Assembly (NCBI GenBank): GCA_918807975.1
Contig: OU964920.1
Span: 3,980,501-4,044,500, forward strand
DNA length: 64,000 nucleotides
Direction of reading: 5' to 3'
DNA from: Aplidium turbinatum
Taxonomy: Eukaryota > Chordata > Ascidiacea > Aplousobranchia > Polyclinidae
The position numbers and the translations under genes were made by a program. Shown piece after piece: positions 11,922-24,392 of this stretch. The stretch's first letter is position 1. Each line of letters starts with the position of its first letter. Under the pieces are notes generated by a model. The model made no database searches. It was not told where the DNA came from and worked only from the letters and a program-made list of their open reading frames with translations.

Positions 11922-12603
11922 TGAGGCTATTATTACACTAATGATGAAAAAGCACCTTGGTGCTTACAACATCAAATTATTATTATTCAGTGTTGTACGC
12001 GTCATTGAAATAAATTGACGGCGTCAGCGCGAATTGCGTAAAAACTTTACGGCGTAAAGTACTGCGTAAGCTCTTAAAGAAATTGACGGCGTCAGCGTCA
12101 GCGCTAATTTCTAGCGCTATTTTTTGCCACATAAAACGGAAATATTTCAACCAAGTTTAGGCTAACAATAGCTAAAAATAAAGAGCAGATATTATGTTTT
12201 GAGACTGTATTGTAATTAGCTGCTTAGCCTATTAGTTATTTCCTTACAGAAAAAGCAAGCATTGCAAAACGTTTGTCTGACAATTTGCTGCGTTTGGGAC
12301 GCATAGCCTAGGCTATTGTCATTTCCAAGTGAAAACATGCGTTCCACAGCAGCGCTGGTTGGTATTGGTGTGTTGTATTTCAAAAATAAATTGAAAACGT
12401 TTACTCGGAAAGGTATCACTGTTCCTAACGTGCTGTGATAGTTTAGCATGTATAAATCTTTTAACTAGGTTCACTGCACCAACATCGCTCTTTTCAGAGG
12501 CATAAAGCTCTTGAAATAAAGTATCTTCAACGTTCCGCGAAGCCGATCATGGATTTTTCGCTTTCTGTCTCTGATCTCTCGTTCTCAATACATGGGTGAT
12601 CAC

Positions 12604-14554
12604 TAGGGCCCGCAAAAGTCAATAAAGTCAAAAATTTTTAAGGACCTCGTTTATCCACGAATCCAAAAATAAAATTATTGTTTAGCACCTAGGGGACTAT
12701 TTCTAAGAAGTTTATAGGTCAAAATAAAGTCAAAATTGACAATAAAGTCAAAATTTTCAATAAAGTCAAAATTTGTCAAATTATGGCTTTTGACAAACTT
12801 TTTGTGTTTCTTGAAAGTAATTTTTCTCAAAATCCTCGTGGAAGCATTGTAAATCAGGAACTGCGACACAATTAAACCATATTAACCCATAAAAGCAGGA
12901 AATATGTCACAATGCTGACGGATCAGCAGTACCTTTTATCGCAAATTGCCCATTGTTTATTCATTGTTACGTATTTAAATACTTTTTATAAAAAGCTCCA
13001 TCTTCACAAACGTAGTCTTTTCGAAAATCAACAGTTTGGATTTTAGGAATAGCCAAGCTAAATCGTCTTCAGCAAAAGTTAGACAGATTTGTGGAGATTT
13101 TCCTATTGCCGAAAAACACGACGCATTTTTTATAATCCATAAAAACCTTGACTTTTCGACAAAATAGGCTATTACGTTTGGGTCTGAAATCGACAAACTA
13201 TTATGTTTGGATAACTAGTATCAATTCAAGGAAGAAATGTGACCTTTACAAATAAGCAATTTCGTTAGGTCAAAATAAAGTCAAAATTTGATAAAAATAA
13301 AGTCAAAAAATTTTTTTTTTAGGTCAAAATAAAAATGGCCCTAGACCAGGGGTCACCAACCTTTTTTGCATGCGGGCCACTTTGGCACTTAGGAGAGCTT
13401 TGGCGGGCCGCACTAATAAAATTTTAGGTAGGTCGACTCTTATGCTAGAAAAGAACGCATTTTGTACCCAGTATCCAGCGTTGCATGTTGTTAATATTTA
13501 TCTTAGAATACCGCAGCAACAAAATTAGTCGAACAACGCTACTGCCAGGCCAAGCTCCTTTAACAACACTTTTGACTTCTTTAACAATACCTAATAAACG
13601 AGGGCACTTGTTTTGCGCACATAGCGAGGCAAACGGTTTCATCAGAATAGGCCTATTCATCGCCGAGTGGTGTTGTCACTTTGCTTCACAAAAGATATCT
13701 TGCCATTAACAGTTTCAGTAAACAAGGAAATGTTTGACAGATCGCAATACAGGCAACAGTAGTGACCTGCAAACATATCAGGGAAAAATAGGCTCCTATA
13801 TCAGGGAGATAGAAACCAGGCACCATGAAACAAACGCTTGTGAAAATCACCGAAAAAACGTTTCTATCTTAACTCATAAACACTGAACAATGTTCCCTCT
13901 AAAAAAGCAATGAGTTGGTTTTTCATCCTTTTTGTGAGAGTCTATAAAACCGTCTTTCCTTGATTATTTATTAAACAAATGTCACTTGCGGTGCTTATCA
14001 GCATGGCAAGAATCGTTGATTAACAACATTTTGTAGTACTACGCTAAATATTTTCATAATACCAAAAAAAGTCTTTAAATTTATATATATTATTTTTCCA
14101 ATTTATTATAAATTGAGTCGGCACACCGACCTATTTTGCTAACAAAAACTTGCAAAAAGGAACACTGCTCGTGAAACACAATAACGGTGAAACGCACACT
14201 AGTGATTACAGGACATTTACAAACTTAAAATAAGCAACCCTATGCTCACACACATTTTCGAAATTCGAAAACAGACATTTTAATCAACCACTGGGACAGT
14301 GTGGCTGGACATCGCATTGGAATAACTTCGAACGACTCCTACCTAGAATTACAATCTGATTGGTCGGTCGGTGGAATCGTATGCAAAGCGAAAATATGCT
14401 TCTGGAAAGTATTTTTTGCCTTCAAGCTGTTTAACTCCTCAAGAAAAGTAATTTTGGTTATACTTGTGCGCTGATACCTTCCGCGGGCCGCACATAACAG
14501 CGTGGCGGGCCGCATGCGGCCCGCGGGCCGCCGGTTGGTGACCCCTGCCCTAGA
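12604..14554. mobile_element. hAT-type MITE, TAGGGCC ends, with nested MITE
   Basis: The ends TAGGGCCC and GGCCCTAGA are flanked by GTGATCAC and CTGATCAC (7 of 8 match). The sister hAT copy at 39597-41934 has the uninterrupted site ATGGTGATCACCCATG, which confirms the insertion. The interior is made of AATAAAGTCAAAA-type repeats on the left, then unique sequence with no domain, then the nested MITE at 13347-14547, which landed 7 bp from the right end. Confidence 0.8.
13347..14547. mobile_element. hAT MITE, CAGGGGTCACCAACC ends, copy 1
   Basis: The inverted ends CAGGGGTCACCAACC and GGTTGGTGACCCCTG have an exact 8-bp duplication, CCCTAGAC (13339-13346 and 14548-14555). The subterminal GCGGGCCGC motifs are inverted at both ends. 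There is no transposase. A second copy in the same orientation runs from 62709 to the window end, so the two can be aligned base by base. Confidence 0.9.
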
Positions 14555-15102
14555 CTGATCACCATTTGATGAACTTCTTCCGCGTGTATTCCAGGGAGCC
14601 ATTCCAACCAACGCAAAAGCCGGTAATTCGGATGAGTCGCGCTGGCCAGAATACATTGTGAAACCATAGGTGAAACTCTAATTGTGAAACGAGATTTTTC
14701 ATTTTTTTTCCATGAAAATAAAAAATGACGCATAGCGCTTGATGCTTAAAATCGGCAAAATAGTTGACGGCGCTATCACTTCCGTCAACTGAAAAAAAAA
14801 TTGACGGCGCTAGCCTCAGCGTCAACAAAAAGTTGACGCCGTCAAATGACGCCGTCAAATTGACGGCGTCAACGTACAACACTGTTATTATTATATAGTG
14901 TAAATATAACCACAGACTAATTTTTTTGTGAATTTCTTTGCTGTAGGTCCAACTTTCACTTCCATATGACATGACATATATCTGACTATGTAGATTGTAG
15001 AATATTCGATTGATACCCAATCTGCTGCAAAGCCAAAGGCTAGGCAGAGAAGACGCTTTACAAGTTTGATACGTCTTCACAAGTTTGATCACACATTCAC
15101 AC

Positions 15103-17337
15103 CAGGGTTGCCAGGTCCACTTATGGAAAAAACACCAAACAACTGGTCAAAAAAATGCCAAATGACCTAAAAAAATGCCAAATAGGCAAACCACTGCAAA
15201 ATCGAAGTTTTTTTCATTAAGGAGTAATGGATGTGATGAAAAATGTAAAAAAACTGCAACAAAGCTCACTTAATGCTATTTCACAACCTAGTTTCACTCA
15301 CAGCTATTACTGCATTTTCACAACCTATTTACACTTAGGCTACTGCTATTGCACAACCTAGCTATCTTCATTCATTGCTTGGTGAGGTTATATGACGTCA
15401 CTAACGCAAAACTTTGTGAAGACAACGGAGGGAAACAAAAATATCCATGGTTTTATTGAAATTGCCAGTCACAATCAGAGATGTACGTATGCGCCGCAAA
15501 TTCTACGCCGCATACATGCGGCGTAGACTTTTTGTTTGCGCTAACGCTTGCGGCCACATTTTTTTGGATAGTTTGCGCTTGAGGATGCGCCGTAAAGTTT
15601 TCGCGGTTTTTTAGCGCATAGCGTCAACGCATACTTTTTAATGTCTTAGTTGTTGTTTGCAATTTATTTTTTTGTCAAACTGCGAAATGTTGACGTCTTG
15701 CAATTGCCCATTGTTCTAGTGTTGTGTCACAGTGTCATCTATTGTTCAGTCAGCTGGAGTTTGTTTGTATATCGCACTACTGCCTTTGACGCTAGAGTCC
15801 CACGTGGAGACTGAAGTCTTGCAGAAAAAAAGAAAGAATTAGTTAAAACAACTTAGGCCTACTGCGAAATTACTTAGTAAATTACGGGTCAGAACAGGAA
15901 TGTAATGTAAGCAAGCAAGTAGGTAGGTTGGTAATGTCGCTCCATGTAAAATGTAAACAATGACTTGGCTTCGTAGTGTGAAGTTTTTTTAGTCAAGCAG
16001 TGTTGAAGGCGTTTGTAAGCAATTGTGAGCACTTTAATTTATATTAGTTAAGTCTTGCATTTTGGGGCAAATCAGAAACTTCTCAGGCAATGAGCAGTAC
16101 AGCCTATGTATCTAAACAAACTCAAATATTTGGTCTCCGACAGTGATTGCTTGCATGATGTTGTACTCTGTATGTTATATTATGTAGTACATTACTTTGC
16201 CTTTGCCGGTCATTCTTGTTGTAGGCTATGTAGCGTAGTAATGTGTAGGCCTACATACAGTAGGCTATCAAGCTAAGGTAATTTTTACTTGACAATTTAT
16301 ACATTCTGTTGCATAAGTATGTAATTATATATGTTTTGTAACTTGATGAGCAGTTTAGCAAAACATGCATCCAGGGGCCAATTGTGAGAGGCTTTTGAGT
16401 AGCCTACTGCTAATAACACTAGTAATGCTAACTATCCCTGAATGCTAATAACAAAGAGTTGTGCAGTTCAGAATCTAAACTTGCTTGTGTCTGGCAGTTT
16501 TGTCTTCCATTAACCCACTTTTTAAAAATCATATCAAAAAAAGCATAGAGCTTACTGAGAGAATTATGGCATTACAAGCAACATTAGTCTTATTCAAACG
16601 GAATCATTTTAAAAATATTGTTTTTTATAATGGATTTTTAGGGAGCGACAGTTAGTATATTACTAGGAGCGACAGTTAGTATAATACTAGAATTTTCTTG
16701 ATAGGCATATGGTACAGTTTCTTACACTACACTATTGTATTCAGGGAATAACTTACGGTAATACTAATCTCCAAGTGAAATGGAGCATGATAATACAAAT
16801 CCATGGCCCTACAATCATGGAAAAGTATTTTAAGCTCTCTTCTTCGAAAGGCAAAAACTTATATTTTCAATGCCAGATGTGCCTTTCGGCCAAAAAGATA
16901 ATTTCTTGTAACGAGAAATCGCGAAGTGGCTTGAAAAGTGTGTTGTTTCAAGTGGTTTATACCGTGTGAATGTTTGGCACCTAGCAAACAAAATGAGTTT
17001 GCGCTAGAGTATGCGCTAACGCTGACGCCGCCAACTTTTTTTACAAGTTGCGTTGACGCATGCGGCGTATAGTTTTTCGAACGTTTGCGTTTGCGCTGAC
17101 GGCGTCAATATTTTTTGTATGCGCGTACATCACTGGTCACAATTAGTCATGTGAACAACGTTTAAAAGGCCAAATTAAGAAATGCCAAACAAAATTTTTC
17201 GGGCAAATGAACAACACAAGGCCAAAAAACTGCCAAATTTCAAAAAAATGCCAAATAGGATTTTTTCATGCCAAACAACATAAAAAAATGCCAAATTTGT
17301 GTAATTTGGCATTAAAAATGCCAACCTGGCAAGCCTG
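15103..17337. mobile_element. hAT-type element, CAGGGTTGCCAGGT ends
   Basis: The exact 8-bp duplication ATTCACAC (15095-15102 and 17338-17345) flanks inverted ends CAGGGTTGCCAGGT and ACCTGGCAAGCCTG. Both subterminal regions repeat AATGCCAAA/TTTGGCATT units. Its middle is occupied by a second hAT element at 15476-17135. It interrupts LINE sequence. Confidence 0.85.
15476..17135 (+). mobile_element. hAT element with BED-finger remnant, family B
   Basis: The ends CAGAGATGTACG and CGTACATCACTG have an exact 8-bp duplication, GTCACAAT (15468-15475 and 17136-17143). The subterminal parts are rich in TGCGCCG/GCGTTGACGC words, resembling the palindromic termini of family A at 11988-14884. A plus-strand frame at 16709-16969 includes KYFKLSSSKGKNLYFQCQMC, like the start of a BED zinc finger of a hAT transposase. 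The rest of the transposase is missing. It is nested inside 15103-17337. Confidence 0.8.
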
Positions 17338-17349
17338 ATTCACACTTCA

Positions 17350-17492
17350 CAAGTTTGGAAAAGACTAGAACATCACACGCCCAGGGCGAAAGAGAAAATT
17401 GAATTGAGTCCTGTCTTTGTCATGAGTTACCAAGGGGGGTGGGGGGGACTTATATACCAGTCCCAGGTATAACCTGTCCCCTCCCCCACCCC
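17350..17492. repeat. left arm of a palindromic MITE split by the hAT at 17493-28709
   Basis: GACTAGAACATCACACGCCC followed by CATGAGTTACC is repeated in inverse orientation at about 28718-28790. The two arms would meet if the hAT and its target duplication were absent, giving a palindrome of roughly 220 bp. Its own target duplication is not clear. Confidence 0.6.
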
Positions 17493-18066
17493 CAGGGTTG
17501 CATTCCTGGGGGGGCTCAGCCCCCCGAAATACGAAAAGGCTTGATGTAGGGGGGGCTCGTTCAAGCTTCCATTTTTCAGCTTTTCTGACTGAACAACAAC
17601 TTCTCGACTGAACAAGTAACACTTTAACAGCTTTCTCACAACAGAACTGCGAAAAAACACGACCATAAGTTGATCACAATCGCCGTTTTCCCTGATTAGG
17701 TCCCGTATAGTTAGCTTATTCTATCATGCAGTCTACATGTAGCCTATCAGTAAATCAAGCTTTTTGCAAAAAGGGCAATAAAGAATGACATAACAAATTT
17801 TGTGGCTCTTTTGACATTCTAGATGTCAGAGTGTGATGTGACTTTTGCATTGAATAGCTTTTTCTAGCATTTTTACCAGGAATGTTTTTGCGTAGCTTAC
17901 TCAGTATACTCACCGTAAAAAATAGCAGACCTCAAAAGAATTAACTTTATCCCTCCGAATTCATCAAACAATGAATTAACATGATTGGTCTAACTCTAAG
18001 TTGATGAGATAATCGATGGTGAAGAAAGTATACGTAAGATTGTTTGCAAGGTTGAATATATACCGT

Positions 18067-18577
18067 TGGTCACAGCGGTAAACCATAATCTCTTCGTGGG
18101 AAAATTTTAACATAAAGTTCCCGAATCCGTTCGTCTGTATATAATGACCGAAGAAACACACACTTGAACTTCTTTTCAAACAGTGTATTTCTGTAAAATT
18201 AGCCCGCGGCTATCGAAATGACTGGTGCAACGCCTTACACCTCAAAACTGTCACTACGATACAGATTACTTGGATAAAAGACGGAGAATTTGTCCAGCTA
18301 GCAAGCACCAAACAAACCAGTTAAATGTGCGACCGACTTCCAACAAACAACTTCGAGAATGAATCAGAAAAATTTGTGATAACTCAAAGGCACGCCAGCA
18401 GTAGCGCGACGCAACATTTCATGTTTAAACCGGTTTCAAACTGAAACAGGTTTAAACCGGTCTTACGGACGATGGTGCAATTTTGGCTCATGTTTTAGGA
18501 ATTTCCATGACGTAATATTCAGTAGACCCGAACGGTTTCTACATGACGTTTGACCAGGCGAACAACCGTCTGGAACA
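18067..18577 (-). repeat. 3' LTR of the BEL/Pao element
   Basis: This is a 511-bp direct repeat of 24393-24903. On the plus strand it begins TGGTCACAGCGG and ends CGTCTGGAACA. It contains an internal TTTAAACCGG near-palindrome pair. It is almost identical to its partner. Confidence 0.9.
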
Positions 18578-18884
18578 TAGCGGCCCCTAGTTATGACATG
18601 GCATAACTAAAAAAGAATTGACGACAATTGTGAGCCAATGAATAAAAACACATGATACACAAATTGTTTGAATCACTCACGTTTAAGTTAATACGCAAAT
18701 ACAAAGGGCATGCAAAGAATGAACAGCAATAAGAATAAACACGACGATACATGAAATTGGTACCATAGGTAGTAGGTACACGCAAAAAATGACGCTATAT
18801 ACAATGGTTGCGATAATAACCGACTGTTCTGGGCTCAGACAAGTGTCGGCCACCGCAAACAAAACCAGGCTCAAACCCTAACAC

Positions 18885-21800
18885 TTAGGTGTTCTTTACG
18901 GGGGCGAGGCACGAAATATCCCTCAACACATAGTCTACTTTCACTTTCCCCGTACTCTCATCATAGTTGCAGACGGCAACTTTAGCTCTACGAACCACAG
19001 GCTTCCTTTTTCTAATTTGTGGAACTACCTCATGCACCCTCCCAAGTTGATACTTCCCACGTTTACCAATGTCCTGGAGAGAACCTACCACTACAAGTTG
19101 ACCAGGCTCCAAATTCTCGGCCATTTTTAGCCATTTTTTCCGGCCCTGAAGACCTGGCAAGTAAAAATCGATCCATTTACTCCAAAACTGCTGAGAAAGT
19201 GACAAATTGAACCGATAATCCCTTCTTAATTGGTCACGATCATGTGGTTGCCCAACAGCACAGTATGGGTCTAAGTATGGGGTCAAAAGTGAGGCAGGGG
19301 TGATGACAGTAAAATCCCTAGGGTCGTCACTCAAAGGTACCAAAGGGCGTTCGTTCACGATCCGAACGGCACTGCCTGTGTACGTAAGCAGTTCAATAAA
19401 ATTGGGCTTCCGAATTGAAGAGTCCAAAATGTGAAAAAATGCGATTTTAAATTGTTTAACCATTGCCTCCCAGGCGCCACCTTGCGCCGAAGCATCACTA
19501 AACCCATGCAATTGATATGAAACAATATCATCCGAACTGCACACACCAGAGTTTGCAAAATACCATCTCGGTAACGAAAAATCCTTAAGCAGGTCCAAAG
19601 AGCGAAGCCACGACTCCCACTCTTTAACAAAGCTATCAGGGACCTCGGTGTCCCAATCAAACTTGTCTATCGCCAATTGCTGAAGTATAAGGCGTGCTTT
19701 TAGAAAAAATGGCGCTCCAAAGCCTAGCGGATCAAAATTTTGTCCAAGCTGACTGAGCATACTTCGGCGCGTGTGTTTAGCTAAGGGCTTTAAGGAACAT
19801 GCGATACGCATCTCGTCAGACTCGGTTTGCCACACACAACCCAATGTCTTCGCTGATGGCAAAGTCATATTTTCAGTCTGAAAGTCAATGTCACGAATCA
19901 AAGGTGAAAGCATCTCATTATCCAAATTTGACAAGACAATCATAGCCTCCTTGTTAGCACTCCACTTACCAAGTTTAAACCCACGGCTATCAAACAAAGC
20001 AATTGATTCATGAGTGATTTGCTGAGCTTCCTCTAAGCTATCAGCCGAAAATATAAAATCATCCATGTACATATTATTTGCAATATTGCAGAGAGTCAAT
20101 TCACCAGCACTGCTGGGATTCTGCTCGATCATTTTCTTTATAGCCAAGCAAGCGATATAGGCCTACGGGCTACTCTTTATTCCCCAAGGGTGTACACAAA
20201 AACGAAATGGTACCATCCTACCATTTTCAAGGTCATCATCTTCAAACCACAATATACGAAACAAATCCCTTTGCGACTCAGGTAACTTTATTTGAAAGAA
20301 GCATTTAGTCACATCAGCCATGAGACCAAATCTACCAAGCCGAAATCTAGCCAATACATCTACCAGAGGGTTTAACAAGTCAGGACCCGAAAACATTACA
20401 TCATTAACACAAGTTCCTCGGAATTCAGACTTGCCATCGTAAACAATGCGCTTTTTTAATTGTGACGTAACAAAGTACGGTAAATACCATTCAAATCCCT
20501 TGACATTTCCTGCTTCACCAGTACGCTCAATATAGCCATTTGATTTAAGATCTTTCATGGTGTCAGTAAGGAAATCACGAAGTTCAGGTTGTTTTAAAGC
20601 TTTCTTTCTTAAAGCAGCAGCTCTATCTGACGCCAACACAAAATTGTTAGGTAGATCAATATCTTCCTTCAACGGAACAGGTATCTCAAATCGACCATCT
20701 TTCAACTCAATATTCGGTTCAACAAGTTCTCTAGCCAACTTATCATTGCGAGACAATTCACAGGTTTCATTTTGCAACGTCAAATCCTGAATGACTTTAT
20801 TCAGGTCTGCTATTTCCATATCACGAGACTCAATTTTACGCTGAAAGCCAGAGATGACATCCGACTCTGAAGACGTCTGCACTCTGCACACTTTAGCAAC
20901 GCTTTCATCTAAGGGTGACTTACCACCACAAGCCAACCAACCGAGAGGAGTGAGTAAAGCATGCGGTTCACTACGATTTTCACCAACACGCTCTTCTTTT
21001 GCACACATTAAATAAGCGTTGTCGTTGCCAATCAGTACATCTACAGTACTACAATCATTCAAATGAAACATATTCACGTCATGAAAATGACGGAAACCAT
21101 TTAAATCTTGTTTATGCGGTAAAGTTTTAACATCATCAGCCCAAGCTGGGTTAACCACCGAAGTTATATCACAAAACAGTTCATCTGTCTCTAACGACTG
21201 GATGTTGAGTTTGACAAGGTCAGCACAAGTAGCTTTCTGACCAGCCAGGGTATCCATTTTAAACGACGCTTTATCGTACGGTTTAAGATCAAGTTCACAC
21301 ACCAAGTCACTCGAAACAAACGTCAACTGCGAACCAGGATCATGCTGACAATACACCAACTTCGATTTGCCAGTCATTGGATTCAAAACACGAGCAGCAG
21401 TAACGCGGTTAAAGGCTGCTTTAACATTTCCAATCTTAACATTACGCACAGGAACTCTGGCACGAGCATCATCTTTCCCAACCGAATCCAGAGAATCACG
21501 TGACGTCACATAAAAATCATGCAGAAGAAAATAGTGTTTCCTATCGTTGTTAGGCCCACACTTACGACAGTTATTTGCATGAACGCAATCCCTAACCATA
21601 TGCTGGCGCAAACAATTCAAGCATTTGCCAGCTTTCACAATGACATCTCTCCGATCTTTAGGTGTCAAGCGCAAAAATTCTTTACAATTAGACAAAAAAT
21701 GATATTCAACTTGACCACGTGACGAACAACAAATGCATGCCGGTAGGTTTTTACGTCTGGCTTCACCACCGCGCGGTGCGCCAACAACAGTCGAGTACTG

Positions 21801-23779
21801 CGAACTCCCTGACATCACATCATCATGGGGTTTTACGGACGTCTGCCTAACCGGACATGAAGGCAAATTTCCTTTGCCAAACTTTTTAAATTGCTGCGAC
21901 TCACCAGAATCGCCCATTAGCATAATGCTAAAATCAGTCGACTTACGCGTTTCCTCCCGTACTACAAATTCAAACAAACTCTGAAAAGTAGGCTCATCAG
22001 TGCCACCATACTGATCACCTAAAAAGTCAAGATAACGCTGCTTAGCGTCAAACGGGAGTCGCTTAGCCAAATCCAAAACAAAACGTCCTTCCAATTTGTC
22101 ACGCTGACCATAAGCTTGCGCGTAAAGCAAACACTGCGATAATTCATCTTTAAACTCTTTCAGATCACTGGAAGAGGTCGAAGTCAATTTGCTACCATAG
22201 CGATACTTTCTAATTTCCGGTTCTGCAAAAAGACCTCCACGAACCCCAAAACGCTGGGACAAGCGAGCTAACGACATTTCTATCCTGTCTTCCTCTGACA
22301 AGCCAGGGGTGTCAGAAACCAAATTAGCAATCGTTTGCGCAGCTGTTCTAACACAAGCTGCTTGTAACAAAGTCAAACAAGTCCCCTTAAAGGGCGAAGC
22401 TGCCATTAAGGCCGTAACACGATTTTTAAAGAAGATAAATGGCATATTATTACCATCGTAACCAATCAAGGCCGCCTTATCGAAAACGTCCTACTATTTT
22501 GGTATTCAAAAAAGCAATCCTGCTGTTGAGAACTCGATTTAGCGGGAGAAGACAAGCTATATCCCTTAAGGGGCTGAGTGGGCTCAGTCACATGCACAGC
22601 CCGATCAGACGCGATACGCCTCTCACAACCACCCAAATTACGTGTAGCTGGGCGATCAAAACCTAGCGGCGCAGAGAACTGTGAAGGGGGCAAAGCATTA
22701 CTACTAATGGCGGCCCCGTGACCTGTACGCTCTGGGGGAGAAGTTCGGTTGTAATTCGCAGACCTTGGCTCTACAGCATTCGGAAGACCCTTAGCCGCGG
22801 CCCCGAGACCTCCTGAAACAGCTGGAAAACGTGTGGATTGCCCTGGTCCACTCACAGGTTGAACGGGTGTTTGGAAAAGGTTATGTAAATTAAACTGCGA
22901 TTGATGTTCATTTCTGGAATGCCTAGAAGAGCCCTTCTTAGAGCTACGCCGAGAGCCCACCTCTGATCGATATTCAGCTAAAACTACCTCTTTACGTTGT
23001 TCAGCCCTCAACTGAGCGTCTTTGAGTGCGAACTCAGCAGCTCTCGCTTCGGCTCTCGCGGCGGCCTCAGCTGCTCTCGCTTCGGCCTCAGCTCTCGCGG
23101 CAGCCTCAGCTCGAATGGCCTCAGCTCTCGCGGCAGCCTCAGCAGCTCTCGCTTCGGCCTCAGCTCTCGCGGCAGCCTCAGCTCGAATGGCCTCAGCTCT
23201 CGCGGCAGCCTCAGCAGCTCTCGCTTCGGCCTCAGCTTGTATCTGGAGCTCCTCTCGTCTTAGCTGCAGGTTAATTTGTGCCACTATCCGAGACGAAGTC
23301 CTAGACATCTTAGTGCTTACATTTGAGGCGCTATCCTCAGGATGTATGTCAGCATCCAACATATCTGAGAACTCACTTTCTTTTTGTTCAAAGTTATTTT
23401 TTAACGAGTTAAATTCGGGGTCTACCCTATCACGAAGTTCTGCCAAGATTGCAGAGTTAAAGATTTTAGTCAAAAGAGCATGGAAATGCCGTAATTCCTC
23501 TTCTCAAGTAGATAACTTAGATCTAAAAATTAACAGTTCCTGCTTATCACTCAAAGAACCTAGGGCTACAGAAAGTTTCCCAATTTGAGTCAAAATATCC
23601 CGTCTAAGATGCCGGGCCTCTCGAACTGACTTAGCCTCATCGTTAATGGGTCCCTCCCCAGAATGGCCTGCCCGACCGCAAAGAACATCATCAGGCTTAA
23701 ACTCAGTCGAGTCTACGGCGGTCGAGTCCTTGTCGCCACCGAGTGTAGACATATTAAATGTTGGGGCTAAATTTAACAA
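18885..23779 (-). pseudogene. gag-pol region of the BEL/Pao element (fossil)
   Basis: Reading from right to left, the region encodes a gag part with long repeats of Ala-Glu-Ala-Arg, two Cys-rich knuckle-like clusters, a protease region around CQHDPGSQLTFVS, reverse transcriptase including YVTSQLKKR-like and YMDD stretches, and finally an integrase-end part with a chromatin-binding-like tail (GQLVVVG). It would act as a polyprotein in the element's own particle. It is not intact and is reported only as a fossil. Confidence 0.85.
23038..23245. repeat. coding minisatellite, unit of about 72 bp, in the gag region
   Basis: Three near-identical units built from GCTCTCGCGGCAGCCTCAGC encode (on the minus strand) an alternating Ala/Glu/Arg helix. 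The opposite strand is open only as a by-product of this composition. Confidence 0.8.
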
Positions 23780-24224
23780 TTAAAAAAATTAAGTTACACA
23801 AACACACAAAATTATTAGGCTACAGTAGTTATAAAAAACTTAACTGCAAAGACCGTAAAAATACAAAAAAGAATTTAAATGCACGATACCGTAGCTGTAC
23901 GAGTATGAAGTCCTAAAGTCCACAAAACTTGCTTGGATTCTTCCACTTGAATCTACAAGCACAGATGGATTGTCTTTTAATCTTCTTTCTTGCCAATGAA
24001 TGTCAAAGTTATTTTTCTTCAGTACCAAACTGAGAAGAAATGTCTTTACTTTTCTTTGCTTCTGTAAGAGTGTAGACTACCAACCAACAAATCTTCTTTT
24101 ATTATTTCTTGTACTTCTAATTAGTTCTTCTGCACTAGCTGACAACAAACACGTCGTTTATTTTTATGCCTTCAAGTGCTTCTTGGCCTACCAGCTAACA
24201 AATTCGTTTTTTATTTTTCTTGCT

Positions 24225-24392
24225 TTAATTTCTTCTTGACCTACCAACTGACAAGAACTCGTTTTTTATTTTTATTTTTTGCTTTAATTTCTTCTTGACC
24301 TACCAACTGACAAAAATCGTCTTTTATTTTTATTTTTTGCTTTAATTTCTTCTTGACCTACCAACTGACAAGAACTCGTCTTTTATTTTTTA
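24225..24392. repeat. tandem repeat, unit about 62 bp, beside the 5' LTR of the BEL/Pao element
   Basis: Three clear units contain CTTCTTGACCTACCAACTGA followed by an A/T-rich tract (TTTTATTTTTATTTTTTGC). More diverged units extend left to about 24090. The array occupies the element's leader, between LTR and coding region. Confidence 0.8.

Larger units (their letters stand above)
11988..14884 (-). mobile_element. hAT element with hATC remnant, family A
   Basis: The ends CAGTGTTGTACG and CGTACAACACTG have an exact 8-bp duplication, TTATTATT (11980-11987 and 14885-14892). The subterminal regions are built of repeated TTGACGGCGTCAA palindromes. A minus-strand frame at 12216-12449 contains YNTPIPTSAAVERMFSLGND, the hATC dimerisation motif, so it descends from a hAT transposase of the ZBED type. 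The rest of the transposase is lost. A second copy, in inverted orientation, is at 39597-41934. Two later elements (12604-14554 and 13347-14547) lie inside. Confidence 0.85.
10780..15102 (-). mobile_element. LINE remnant (3' half of reverse transcriptase ORF), interrupted
   Basis: Three minus-strand pieces belong to one non-LTR element: 14893-15102 (protein with YGSESWT), about 11593-11741 (LRRILKISYKKHITN) and about 10780-11050 (GNRRRTWGDDVIQWADLS). This order matches the C-terminal region after the reverse transcriptase palm in widespread LINE proteins, where YG.E.WTL is followed by RRMLKI.WTD..TNEE and GRRRTSWLKNIRQWTG. The pieces are separated by a short inverted-end element (11058-11585) and a hAT element (11988-14884). 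It is truncated and carries stops. The 3' end contains a run of ATG/ATC-rich codons. Confidence 0.7.

Noticed and set aside
17365-17666. Overlapping minus-strand frames near the hAT left end
   Set aside because: They lie across inverted repeats and G-runs of transposon ends and show no domain.
23022-23588. Plus-strand open frame rich in Ala/Ser opposite the gag region
   Set aside because: It is a by-product of the repetitive Ala/Glu/Arg coding sequence on the minus strand, with no domain of its own.
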